This document shows positions 47,001 through 60,000 of a stretch of DNA of 64,000 nt, in pieces; position 1 is the first letter of the stretch, and every line of letters starts with the position of its first letter. The notes below the pieces were generated by a model, which saw nothing but the letters and a program-made list of their open reading frames with translations, was not told where the DNA came from and did not search any database. The translations under genes and the position numbers were made by a program. This stretch comes from Sordaria brevicollis (Eukaryota; Ascomycota; Sordariomycetes; Sordariales; Sordariaceae), in NCBI GenBank assembly GCA_033439795.1, contig JAUTDP010000014.1:868001-932000 (forward strand), read 5' to 3'.

Positions 47001-49162
47001 GAAGGCGGCGTATCGTGGAGCTTCCAATCATCCGCAACCATCTGTGCAAGTAGGGGGGATATCTTGCCTACTCCGTCTGTGAAGCAAAACCCATTTTTCT
47101 CGATATCAGGAATGGTGACGATAGTCGGTACAAGAATGCCAGGTACTGAACGTGTAGTAGAGAAGCACTGCCCAAGTCTGGCCGCATATTTGGCAATGAT
47201 CTTGATATGGCTGAAACGGCCCATCCAGGCTCGCATCGTATCACATGTCAAGTTGCCCTGCTCACAGAACATAAAGGCACCGGATTCCCGAAACTGAGAA
47301 TTGCCAAAGGCAAGGAATTTCCAACGCCATGGACCCATGGCAATCCCTTTGTCCAACGCCCTGTACGCACGCAAAAAGACGGGAAGCTCCGTCTCGCCGT
47401 TTCTGATACGGCCCTCAAGAAGCTCATCGGTGAACTGGATGCGAATAAAGTAGTCTTGGGCATGCTTCCACCGACGGATGACGCGGTTCGTGGGCTCAAT
47501 ACATGGCGTACTAAAGTAGATCCGGGTCGGAGTGACGGTGACCCTACGAACTCTAGCGCAGTGAGGGGGTATCATGTAGCTGGATGGGAAATACTCCATA
47601 GCTGCACGGTCGTCAAAGAGGTCCATTGGGTTGAAGATACGCTTCCCAGCATAATGGTCGGCAGCATATTCGAGGACAAGGCGAGCGCGGTCTTTCTGTA
47701 GGCTGTTATCGTTGTGACTAAGCTCCATCAGCTTCTTAAGGAATGGACGGTCAATGTTGTGTTCGTTGATGATTCCTTGAGAGATGCAGGCTTCGAGCTG
47801 ATAACGAACATCAAACGGTAAAGAGATACGGGCCGGCGCAGATAATAGAGACAAGTCATGGTCCCATGACTGTGATGGCAAGCGTTGAATGGAATGGCCG
47901 TATCCGTCTTCAAGGAGGTCCCATACAGCTGGCCTTTGGTTGGGGAGCGGCTCCGAAAAGACATTCAACTTGGTCTTGAGATTCCAATCGAGCAAATACT
48001 CTTGAACCTGGTCCCAAACTTTTGTCGAGTGCTGATCCAGCTCGATCCAATAGGTAAGCCACCGCCCGAGGTCGATGTACTGGTGGTTCTCGGACAGTGA
48101 AATTGGGTTCTCGCTGACATCCCGTCCACGGATAATTTCGACCACTCTCTCCAGTAGGTCCTTCTCGCTCCAAGTCAGTCGGTCATCGCCAAAACTTGCC
48201 GAAACATCCTTCTTCCTGTACGCAACTGGCGGATCTCGGAGAGTCATAACCAAAGCTTGACGACGCTCCTTGCCCATGATGGTTCTGCACAGCTCTTTTA
48301 TGTTGCCAAACTTGATTTCGAGCTTGTAGTGGTCACTTGGTCTGCGGAACCCATTAGGTCCGCGGGGATATTGGAGAGAGAAGAGAATCTCTAGCCGCAT
48401 GTTTCTGAAGTCAAAATCAAGCTTCAACAGCGAGTCGGACGAGAGTGTCTGAACCGTTTGCTTCCTCATAAATTCTGCAGGCTGTACTAAGACGCCGAAG
48501 GACATTGATGACGGAAGAAGGTATAACTTCTCTGGGCAGCTGTTTCCGAGCTTGGTCTTGATGGTGCGTCCCTTGGGAGTTTCGCGCTTCGCGTCAACTA
48601 GCTCGAGAGGCAGCCAATGATCAGTATAGCCAATTGTGAGTCTACAGACGCCTCGATGGAGGAAATCGGTAGAGAGCGGCGGTGGCTCGAACCGGATAAA
48701 GGCCCTCCGGTCATGGTTAGGAATATCCGGACGATTCTCATCGAGCTCAATTCTGACGATGCGACCATACTCAGAAAAGAGGTCATAGAAATTCCGAAGC
48801 GTAGCTTCAGGAGGTACATCTTTGACGCGGATGCAAGCAGATTTGGCACGCTTCCACTCCGTGGGAATAAAGATTGTTTTGAGGGGAGGCGTGGTAGAAG
48901 AAAATTGGCCAAGCTTGCCCCGCGAGTACTGTCGAACAGCCCGAGGAGGAGGCTTCGGAGAGCCGGAGGAGGGTCGAGAGGGCGGTCGTGAGGGCGGCCG
49001 CGAGAATGCCTGAGATGCTGTTGTATTGTCTGTGCGTCGCTGCTGGCTCGACCTGCGGCGGTCGGAATGTCTCGGGCGAGCATCTCGATCTCTGGGGCTA
49101 CCTTCCGGCGACACGAGAGCTGCGTGCTGCGCCTGCTCTACCCAGCTGGGTATTCCAGACAT
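44086..49162 (-). CDS. RNA-dependent RNA polymerase (silencing, SAD-1-like)
   Basis: The enzyme synthesises double-stranded RNA from aberrant transcripts, feeding Dicer and Argonaute. Two exons (49162-46009 and 45950-44086) join through a 58-nt intron (GTAAGT donor) to 1672 aa, close to Neurospora SAD-1 (about 1640 aa). Residues 1-80 are Arg/Ser-rich. An RRM-like fold follows (about 90-175, ACIRVKDVPPEATLRNFYDLFSEYG cut by low complexity). The catalytic core holds the DLDGD Mg-binding motif at about residues 973-977 (CSGGDLDGDDFFVIWD). The conserved CLELANLHSMAVDYVKTG spans the intron and confirms the splice. The last ~350 residues are disordered, Ser/Pro/Glu-rich, with repeated DLLS/EEDLL motifs. 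Assignment to the meiotic-silencing clade rather than QDE-1 or RRP-3 is inferred from length and layout only. Confidence 0.93.
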
Positions 49163-50604
49163 CTTGGATATCTGTCGACACTGCAGTTAGCTTTCGAGTT
49201 CCATCAAGGGAGGCTCAGACTCGGATTGTCTAGAGGGAAGATGGAGGAAGTATTACCAGACAAGTGCTTGTTGAGAGGCACGTGGTGGTTGACTGATTGC
49301 ACAAGCAGGCACTGGCTAGGTCCTTCTGGAACTTCCTGACTGTGTTTGGTGCTGTTTCCCTTGGTCCACTAGATATGGAGGTCGAGAGAGGTTGTTGATG
49401 GGGAGAAGAACTGAGATGGTAAAGGCCAAAAACAGCCCATTAAATACTCGTTCTACGAGCTTTTAGTTATACCGGGGAAGATTTTCGAGAGTGCGATATG
49501 GTGGGGTGGTTGCCGGGAGACGGAGGATGGGACGGGACTGCTGAAATATTTGGGACGAAAGATCGCGGCAAAGTCGCTGCCGTCAGCCCCCACGACCTCA
49601 AACGCCGGACGGTGAAGGACCTATGGAAGAAATCATCAGATGAGAGTGTGCAGTATGAGGCCAAACTGGCCAAGTTGTCCAGAGCGCGTAGTTTGTAATA
49701 CGAGACGAAAGACCATCAAAAGACAGTCATGAGCGGGATAGCACTGGGCAGGAAAGGGCGACAGAAACTGTGAGGGCCGAGGATAGAATGGAACGGAGGA
49801 GAGATATGCACTTACAGCTGTGAAGCAGCTGGATCTGCTATCCAAATGTTCCAATGTGTACGCGGTGTCCGGGCCGGTGAGGTTTACGGTCGCTAAGGAT
49901 GATTGATGAATACTCTCATGGAGATGTCGAACCTAGGAATTTCGGTGGTGGACAATCAATTTGCCAACTCCCAAGCGTTTGTGTGGAAGGCATGAGCTCC
50001 ACTGCAATGTTCCTACCTTCAGTTTGACATTGGATGAGGGACCGAACTATGAGTGAGGTGATGACTGGACGGAGTGCTCGAAAAAATCTGCTCTGCGCCT
50101 TCTCCACGCAGTGAGGTCGCTCCTTCCTCCGACTTGACATGCGATAAAAGGTCGTGTCGTTACCGCTCCTTCCTACCTTTCGACCACTTGGACCGTATCG
50201 CTGTGGCTGCACTTGCAGCTTTCATCGTAACTTCCTGATTCAGATGATGAAACAATTCGACCACCAGGGCTTCCGACATCGGATCAATGATGTGTATAAG
50301 TGAACTTGACAGACCACGAACCTCCTCCATGGAAACTCCACGAGAACGAGAAACGGGTGTGAGTTCTGCTTTTTACGGAATCCAGCAACTCGATGGTAAA
50401 TGCATTCAATGCCTTCGTTGTTCAAAACTCAAATCAACGTAGAAACAAAGTAAAGACGCCTCAGCACCCAGCACAAAAAGGGTTTCGCTTCCAGGATAAT
50501 GCACTCACTTCCCGCTCCATGCTATTTTTTGACCATTCTCCTCCTCTCGTCAATTCTCATGCTTTTTTGGAGGTCATTCCGTAGTGTTGAACACTGTCTG
50601 CTGG
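49163..50604. other. intergenic, no gene seen
   Basis: This 1.4-kb stretch is upstream of the RNA polymerase gene and downstream of the lactate dehydrogenase gene, both minus strand. It is the likely promoter region of the polymerase. A few short frames (for example 49498-49698 plus) show no motif. Confidence 0.5.
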
Positions 50605-52736
50605 TTACCCCCGACGATCAAAGATCTTGCCCGGGTTCATGATCCACTTCGGATCCAAAGCCAACTTGATGGATTTCTGCACAGCTCAATTAGTATATCG
50701 CCTAAACCTTGCCCAAGCCTCACAGTGGAAAGGGACTTACCATAACACCAAGCGTATCCGGCCCAACTTCCCACAGCAAAGACTCCTTCTTGCCCCAGCC
50801 AATGGAGTGCTCGCCAGTACACGTGCCCTCCATTTCCAACGCTCTCTTCACCATGTTCTTGACGCATACCTCCACCTTATCTCTCTCTTCCTTATCTTGA
50901 CGGTTGTAGATGATACTCTCGTGGAAGTTACCGTCACCGATGTGACCAAGAATGCTAGCAAAGAGGCCCAAGTCGTCCATCTCTTTCTTGCTAACCTCGA
51001 TGATGTCAGCTAGCCGGCTGAAGGGGACAGCAACGTCGGTACTCCCTAGGATGAGAACTTGTGTCAGCATTGGTCTTTGTGCGGACAAACCGTGGCGGTG
51101 TTTGTCACTGGTTACTGCCAAGATCTCATCGAACAACCAAAAGAAAAGCCAGGACAAAACCTACAAACTTCCTCCCCTTCCTTTCTCAAAGCAAGCATAC
51201 TCCACAGACTCTCCTTCCGCGCCGACCACAAAAGTTTCTGTTCTCTCGCATCCTTGGCAAACTCAAAGTTGCTGCCCTTGTTTGTCTTGGTGATTCTCTG
51301 CACCAAGTCAATGTTCTCCTGCACGCCGGCTTTTGTCCCGGCAAACTTGAAGAACAGTGTCGGCATCTCCTTCCAGACCCGCGGCGCTGTGGCTCCGCCC
51401 AGGTTAACTACCTTCATCTGAACCTCGTCCATGATTTCCATAGCAGCGACAGGGATGCCACGCTGCATCACTTCGGCAGCTGCCGATGCCGCGTCACGGA
51501 TAGTTGGGAAGGTGACGACTGCGACCGAGAGCTCCTCGGGTACGACAGCCAACTTGAGCGTCGCCTCCGTTACGAGACCGAGGGTGCCCTCGGAACCGAC
51601 GAAAAGGCTGTTGAGGTTGTAGCCGGCTGAGGACTTTCGCGGACGGCGCCGTGTCTTGATGACGGAGCCATCAGCGAGGACAACGGTGAGGTTGATGACC
51701 CAGTCTTTCATGGTACCGTATTTGACGGCATTCGTACCGGAGCAGTTGGTGCCGATCATACCACCAATCTTCGCACTTGGGCCTGCGATATCTATTAGTG
51801 TCTGGACACGCGCAAATCTTCAAACTAAGGACCTCGTGCATACCTGGATCAATAGGGAAGAAAAGACCGCTCTCCATCTTAGCCAGCTGTTCATTAAGAT
51901 CCTGCCAGCCAATGCTCGGCTGCACCACAATGTCCATGTCGTCTTTGTTGAACTGTACGATCTTGTCCATGAACGCAAAATCGACGCTGATGCCGCCATA
52001 AGGCGCGGAGAAGTTTCCTTCCAAGCTGGAGCCTCCAGAGTAAGGAATGATAGGCACGCGATACTTGTGACAGATCCGCGCAATAGTAGACACCTGTTCC
52101 GTTGAGCGAGGGTAAGCTACCGCAACTGGCAGCCCTTCTGGGTTCGTCGTTGACCACTCCGAGTAACCATGAGCATGGAGATCTTCCGGATCCGTTGAGA
52201 TGATGTCTTCTCCCTCAATCTCTCTCCTGATCTCAGCAATGGCCTGATATTACGAACTCCCGCGTTAGTTCAAGCTTAAACTTTTGTGACTCAACAGTGA
52301 AACGGTCACAGTGACTGGACCATAGCCAATTTTGACAACCGTCACATGAACGTACCAGCTCCATTTCATCTAGGCTCGCGTAATCTGGCGCAGGATAAAT
52401 GCTATCCATCAGCATGGCCCCGGGAAATCCATTGTGCCGAAACTCTGACAAACTCCAGCCAAGGAGACCGGCGGTCGTAGCGATCACGAATGCTCCTGAT
52501 ACAGGCGGCCAAGTCGAAGACCATCGGGTTTGGTGTTTTTTGCCGCTGCCGCCGCCACTGCTCCCTCCAGAGATGCTGCCCCGAACCGCCGAAGTGGTGA
52601 ATCTTTGACAGTAGGCGATTCCTCCAGCGCCTAACTTAGCACCGGGGCCAGCAACAGCCCGGCTGATGGGCCTTGCCGCTCTCATGAGGTTGGTTGTTGA
52701 CATGCCGGTCGACGTTGAAGATGGGATGGGATACAC
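50605..52736 (-). CDS. D-lactate dehydrogenase (cytochrome), mitochondrial
   Basis: This flavoprotein oxidises D-lactate to pyruvate, passing electrons to cytochrome c at the mitochondrial inner membrane. Five exons (52736-52356, 52243-51844, 51782-51165, 51045-50741, 50676-50605) join in frame to 591 aa. The Arg/Ser-rich N-terminus suits a mitochondrial targeting signal, followed by one membrane anchor (about 78-95, GAFVIATTAGLLGWSLSE). The FAD-binding PCMH domain includes YPRSTEQVSTIARIC, PYSGGSSLEGNFSAP and GPSAKIGGMIGTNCSGTNAV. The C-terminal FAD-oxidase domain includes WSTDVAVPFSRL and GHIGDGNFHESI, and ends MNPGKIFDRRG. The second-intron acceptor GCAG|GCC was chosen because it restores DPGPSAKIGGM. 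Met at 52703 is an alternative start. It is yeast DLD1-like. Confidence 0.95.
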
Positions 52737-55700
52737 TTGGTTGAGTGGAAAAGTATAATGCAGTGCACCGTTGATGCTGAGTTTGATGTGTGAAGCAAGT
52801 CTCCAACTTCACAGTCGATGTCGGGTTATATATGTACTGGACACTCGCCTTCTCGGGAGGGACGAAATATCAAATGCTGGTCGGGCCGATGAGCCCGTCT
52901 TGTGATATATTGTGAGCCTGATGACTGAATACGACACAAACAACTTTGCTTTCTCGAGAGGCCTGATATTTCGCTTACCTTTTCAAGAGTTGGGTCGGAA
53001 GAGTGACGGTTTGACTACGCCGTACTTTTCAACTCGTGGCTTGGCTCTCACATATGTGCACTTGCACCGAGGAGGAGTACCCACTCCAAAGACTAGGCCC
53101 GGATTGACACAGCCTTTGGAAAAGCGTACCCGAAGTCACACACTCGGCTCACCGAATCACACACCGTGCCTTTTCGGTAACAAACAAATGACGATCAGTC
53201 CGTCCGGGGTAATGCTAGGTGCCTTGGAATTTGAAGGTTTGAATCAGCTCTGATGAAATTCAACCCAAGAGGGTTTTGGTGGGCTATGACGAAGTTGTGT
53301 GTCGATATATAATTGAACGACCAAATTCTGACAGGTACAATATTTCTAAGTATTCAATGAATTTAAGGTCTTTCAGGAAATGGTATGGGAGAGGGTATAA
53401 CCCAAAGGTGTTCCAGAGGTGGTGATATAATTGGGACGGATGCAGGAGAGGAAGATCTGGTGGAAAGCTGCCGGGTCCAATGGAGAGAAAAACAATATTT
53501 TCGAGTAGGCTTGGTAGAGCATGTATGGTAAACTGCCATCCGCATTACGGAAAAGGGCCCCAATGTAAGCCAGGTCTGTCAGGATCCCCCAAGACTCGAG
53601 AGGGGGGCGACAGGGACAATACCCGTCGTCAACGGGTGGATCTGACAATGTGCAAAGCAGGGGCCGCACAACAGGATCCGAATGGTGGCGGCACAAGGCA
53701 GGACAGAAAGCTACCTGACCGGGAATAGGCGTATTTTATATTTTCGTGACAAGCTTTGCTTGGAGGAAACATGCCATTGAGGGAGGGGGTTGTGTGATGT
53801 AGCGCATCGTGGAACTTGCGCCGAGGACAAAGAAAAGACTACCCGTAAACGAGCAACAGAAAGGGTCAGATAAACTGTCTGGTACCCTCCCCGTCAGGAA
53901 TGTCCGGAAAAGGGCTGGGCTAAGTGATGAGCCAGTGCATTTTTAATCGGCCACAAAGTTCCAGGTCATCTCATAAAAGCCGAGACGATCTTGGAAGAAG
54001 AGTGGAAGGGGAGGCAGGTCATCCTTGACGCCACAAAAAATCGAGGATCTAGATCTTTGGTAGCTCTGAGATGCCTGGTACAAAACTTATCCGGTTGGTA
54101 GAGCATGCTCGGATTACCTGATCGCCTGGCACTTGCGTGAAGCATCCTGTTGCAAGACTGGGCAAACTGGGTATCGAAACGACGGAATGGGGGTTATCGT
54201 GGGGAAAGTCAAGAATGGCAAATGAGAGAAATAAAGGATATTTAGTCCCACATTCTCCCACGCGTAGCTCACATGGCATTGGCGGGGGTAGAGACCGAAA
54301 GGCCGGCACTGCAGTAGCGTGTGGTGGTGTGCTCAAGACTAGTTGGGGAGCTAGAGGTCACGCCGCGCTTCAGGTACCTGAATTGGTCTCATCGGGGGTA
54401 GACTAAAGACGGCTTGGCTCTAGGTGAGTGGGGAGTGGAAGAACGACACCTCGCGGCTGAGTTGCTCAGGATCTTGATATGTAGTATCTCTGGAGCCCTC
54501 AACTAAAAGTCGCTTGTCGTCGGCTACTTTTTTGCTCCGCGTGAGCAGTATAAATCCGCTCTTTTGCAGCCCTGTACCAACCGTTGCAGAAGACGTCGCT
54601 TGAAACTTGTTCTTCTGTAGCGGTTGGAAGTAAATTGCAACCCAATGTGGGAAGAGACTGAAAGGAAGAGGTAGGTATAAGCCTTGACCATCGTTACATG
54701 CATCGTAACTCCTAAGATGGGAATTCCTTTTGAGGATTGGCCATTCCTGAGTCAGGGGGGTAATGGGGGTTACCGGCAATTTGTCCCAATGCCGTCGATC
54801 GGGCCACTGTCAGCAGCTCGCTCCCAGGTACCAGTTTCGTGGTCCCTCAAACAAGGCAGGGCAAGCCACACGCCTATGCAGAAGGATTTTGGCGTTCGTT
54901 TTCGAGTCGTGAGGAATAAGAAAGTTGACGATCTACAGTGCCATGAAATTGGAGGCGCTGTCACGGGTGCATTTCTGTTGCCCTTCAAGCCTCTAAATGC
55001 GTGGATACTGTCAAGGCTTGGCAACCTAACGGGTCTCTTGCCCGCCAGGTCCAGAGCCTATTGCAACTTGTGCAACCATCGACGTCGAGATGCCGCGCGT
55101 AGGTCGCATCCGTTAGTGATCACTTGCTTTTGTCTGACGCATCTACTTTGCGCCCACATGGTCGGGCCGCAATCACCACAACGGACGATGCGGTGAAGAA
55201 CGTGCAGTGCGCGGTAATCCCGTCACTTGAGAGTACCAGATCTGAAGTCATCCATGGAGTGTATCTGGGTTTGAAGGCTCGGGATACGTTGATCGGGAAG
55301 AAGTATATATGGGAGTGGTGTGTTCATTACCGGGTTATTGGAACCGCCGGAGCCGAATATGGTTATTTCGGTGAGAGAATGCCGCTCATTGTGACCTCAA
55401 AGGAGTCATCAGAGCTATTTCGGGCCATTTCAACCAGCTCTCGACGGGCTTGCCAACATCATCTGGAGTGCTGTTAGTCCATAGTACCAGGTTGTGAAAC
55501 AGTATGCCCATGGTGGAGACTTGCCATATACATGGCAAATATCCTCTTGTTCCCGTCCTCATGCTCGTTTGGTGACTTATTGCAGAAGCATGGCAACAAA
55601 AGCAGTAAGCGTGGAAAGCGGATTTGACTGCCGAGGTCATGTGAACGAAAGACGCAATGTTGGAAATAGGCCGCGGGAGCAAACAAGCGAGTGGAAAGAT

Positions 55701-56851
55701 GGAAGAAGTCAAGTGAGATCAGATCTCAATGCCCGAATCATTTCCCCAGATGGGACCACAACCTGGAACAGTGGAGGTGACGGCAACTCGAAACAAAATG
55801 CGAGGAAAGAAACGAACTTTTTGGCACCTCAGTCGGATGCGGTGTGACTCGTGAGAAACATCGTCAACTCTTGCCAATCCAGCCAGGTTTGGAATGCCGA
55901 CCGAGTCGTGTTGTGCTGCCTGAAAGATGTGTTTCCTCACCAACGCAGTCGCGACCCGTCAGCTCGAGGATTCACCGAGCCTCGCGTTGGAATTGGATGA
56001 CCATGCGGTGAAACTGCTGAAGAGACAGGCAGACAGAAAAAATGGCAGAAAGGCAAGAGCAACGATCCAGTTGAGCGAATGCCGTGGCTGCCTGGAGATG
56101 AAAGGAAATGAGGTGCTTCCGATGTCAGAATAAACGTTGGAAGGCGTAACTCAGGCGCGTGAAGTTCAGTTTGCACCCAATTGATGAGGAAAGCTCTTCC
56201 CCCACGTGTAACGGAGCCCCGCCTGAGCTCCTGCCCCACCGTTGCAAGCCTGCGATTGCCCTACGGAGACGCCAAGCCGGTGGGACTGCCCCGCATTGGA
56301 GCACCTTGACGGGCCCGGACGGTCCCACCTTCCAGAAGCCCACAACAGCTCCATGGAAACTGCACACGGCAGAGGCGGGGACACATCACACGATGCCCGA
56401 GGACGACGGCAGTGACCTTTAACCCTCTTTCCAATTCCAGGATTCAAACATCACTTCACTCCTTTGATCCAGGCAGGCATGAAGGATTTCAAAAGGAACC
56501 CGCAATCTTTTCTCGTTCTGCCTCCATCTTCAGAAGTGGGAGAAAGAACTTTGCAGAGTCAGACAGCCAACCATTGCGGCGCTCCCTCATCATCCGTCAA
56601 TCTGTCAACCAAAGGAAGCGGAAAAGGCCCGGGCCTGACCGAGTGATCGAAACGACGGCGCCCAAGAGGCACAGACAGCTGAGCCTCAGAAAACAATTTC
56701 ACCACCAACCAGCTTCCGACATCGTCTCTGAGACAACGCCTGTGAGTCCTGTCCATCTGGCACAAGCGTCGCCCCTTCTGCCTGCATCCCAGAGGAGCAG
56801 ATTTACCGCCATGGGGTTACACGGGCCCACCACCAGACCAACGACATCTCA
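52737..56851. other. no recognisable gene
   Basis: This is 4.1 kb of un-RIPed DNA with only short motif-free frames on both strands. The lactate dehydrogenase promoter is expected at its left end (a TATATA-like stretch at about 52826). An open plus-strand frame from about 56440 to the copia insertion site at 56856 follows a pyrimidine-rich CCAG, but I could not build a convincing gene. The last five bases (GAATT) are the left target duplication. Confidence 0.45.
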
Positions 56852-56856
56852 GAATT

Positions 56857-57044
56857 TGTCAGATTGCACAGCAAAGTGGATATCGTAATTGAGGGTTAAA
56901 ATCGATGTGTGTATTCAGAAGAGTTCTGTGGAACCCGAGTTAGGGGTGCCCAAACTATTAGGAAGGTCTGCAACTAGAATTTGGTGGCTGGGGCGCCTTA
57001 CGTAAGCCTATTTTTACTAATCGAATCTACCCTCTAATTTAATA
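56857..57044 (-). repeat. 3' LTR (left) of copia element
   Basis: It is 188 bp. The outer ~130 bp are nearly free of RIP changes, while the inner end carries G-to-A and C-to-T changes relative to the right copy. Confidence 0.93.
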
Positions 57045-60000
57045 CACTTCCCTAAATATAATCTATTTCTTAAAATAGACAAATTTAAAGCTATTTACAC
57101 AAGACCAATTACTCCTCCTCATCCATCTCCTTAATCCTTAGGTATTTTACCCGCTAATAACCTTCCTTATTTCGTATAAAATCCATCCTTATTAACTTCT
57201 TGAACTCCTAGTATTTTTCTACGGTTAATACCTTAATTATACTATTTGCGGGCATCTTTAAAGTCTCAAAATATTACACTTTAATTATCCCTACCTATAC
57301 TTCTTACTTTAACTAATATTAATAAATATTAATATAGCAGAATTTAATTACTAGTTTTAATGCCTTTACGTCTAGGATTCTAAATATTTAAATATTATTA
57401 CACTCGAGAATTGGGGTAGGGTTAGAGAATTTCAATATAAGACCTCTAAATAATCTTATAATATATAATACTTCCTTAGCGACGTTAGAAAGGGCCACGA
57501 ACTCTACCTCGGTTGTAGAGGTAATCACTATTGACTATTTGGAGGCTCCCCAATAAATAAGTCCACCATACAGCTTTACCGTAAATCCTTAAGAACTCTT
57601 ACGGTCGATGGAATTATCGGTAAAGGAGGCGTTAGAAGCAAATTAAAGCTTGGTATCTCCTCCATAATATAGGGCCAGGTCTACGGTAGCAAAGAGGTAA
57701 TACAGCACTTTATCTACGGCCTTATAATACTCTGGTCCTAGGTTGTAACTATATCTAGCAAATCGACTAGCCGCAAAGGCAATATCTAATTTAGTAATAA
57801 CGGTTACGTAAAATATAAACCCGATCTTAACTTAATATCGATAGATAGATTGGCCAATGGCCTTACAATCGTAAGGCATTAACTCGATATTACTCATTAG
57901 GATCTAAATAGTACATTTATCGTTAGCGAGCCTATAGATCTTTTAAAAGTATAACCGCTAAGATAACCAAATTTTGCAAGCCTTACGATCGCGGATTACT
58001 TTAATACCTAGGAACCATTACAACTCCTCTCCTCCAATTAGATTATACCGGGACTACAAAATCTTCATATACTACCGGGCAACTTCCTCTTTAATAGGGT
58101 AGTAATAAAAAACAATATCATCAACGTAATAGAAGACCAAAACACCGTCGTTAACCAAAATACAAAGATCTTTAAAGATTGCATAAAACCCCAAGGCCTT
58201 AAATATCCTTATAAACTCTCGTTACTATAATAATAAGGAACGACGAAAACTATATAATACCTTAAGGATTTTAAACACCTTCCCCTAAATATAATAACCT
58301 AATAGCATACGCATATAAATCTCTTCGTCCATTACTACATTTACAAAAGTATTAACTACGTCCTATTAAATAAACTCAAAATTAAAACGTGCGGCTATAG
58401 CCATAAGGGTACAGAAGGACCTTCCTACTAAAGTAAAGGTATAAATTTCCTACCCTATAATCCTTACTTATTAATCTCCACGTACAACCAAACGAGCCTT
58501 AACTTTATTAAGGTAGCTATTCTTAAAGTATTTATAAATATATACCTATATATAATCGAGGATTTACTTACCCTTAACTCTAGGCTCGTCGCGGTCTACT
58601 TCCACCTAAGTTTTTATTTATTTATAGCTCTCGAAGTAAACTCGCTCGGTTTATTTAAAGAGGTCGCTTAAAGGATATTTATCGAAGTCCTTATAATTAC
58701 AAAATATTAACGGCAATTAATAACGGTAAAGGCTTTAGAATTTATTAACAGCGACTAAGGATTCGATCGTATCTTTAGTAATTACCCTTTCTTTACATAT
58801 AAAGCGCTACAGCTTTACTTTAATAACCTTCTTCCCATACATTATAACTACAGGCTAATAAAGACGTCCGACGTTAAATATTACCTTCTAAGGCTCGAAA
58901 CCTTTTAATAATTCCTTTTTAACGTACTTAATACAATTTATAGCGAATACCCCTACAAGAAAAGAAGCTAATAATAATATATCTAGTAATATTAAATAAT
59001 CGTAATTGACGAAGTAGTCGATAGCTATTCAATCCTCCTTTAAGTCTACAGCCTCATTAAAGGGGTCTAGAAGCGGTACGCTAATCTCCACCTCCTTAAT
59101 AATTACTTCTTCGGCTTACACCTCCCTAATACCTATTACCTCCCCTTTTTAAACCGGGTTAAAAGAGAAAGAGTCTAGAAGGTCGTAGGTATTCGTATCT
59201 TCCATATCGGCACAACTAACTATAAAATCGAAAGGAGATTAATTATTTAATAACTATTCTCTAGCAGTATACTTCTTTAATAAAGCGGCAAACTCTTCTA
59301 AAATGAGCTTCAGGGATTCGGCTTCCTTTTCCACCTTACTAGTAAAGAGGGTATATTCATTAAAAATAACGTTACGGGTATTAATAACCTCGTTAATAAT
59401 AGGGTTCTAGACTCGATAAATGGCCGTAGAGGTATAACTAATTAAATATTTAATCTACGCCTTAGGGTTCATCTTTTAAAGCCTGTTTTACTTATTCTTA
59501 ACAATAATAGTTATTACAAATACTTTACAACTATAGACTCGAAGGTAAGAGATATTAAATTTACGGAGGGTAACTTCATCGTTACTACTATTAATTTTCC
59601 TAGCAATAACCGTATAGAATCTTTTATAGAGAGATTTCCAATCGTAGAAGTATTTAAGAGACCGATTATTAAAATATATTACTATAAAAACGATTTCCGG
59701 CCAAAAATCCTTAGGAAAACGAATACCTAGACTTATAACACACGCTTTATCCTTAATTACACCTCCCGAACGCTCTACACCTCCGTTTTATACCTAAGTA
59801 TACGGGGCAAAAGGCTCTACAACCATACTGCGTTACGCTAGCAGGTCTAAGAGCAATTATAACTTCATAATCTCGTTATCGCATTCTAACACTCGTATTA
59901 TAACGTCGAATTATATTTTAAAGAGTATAAAGAAATCGTTTAAGCAAACTACAATTGTAGTAGCGAATTAATCGTAAAGGAAATATTCCCAAATATACCC

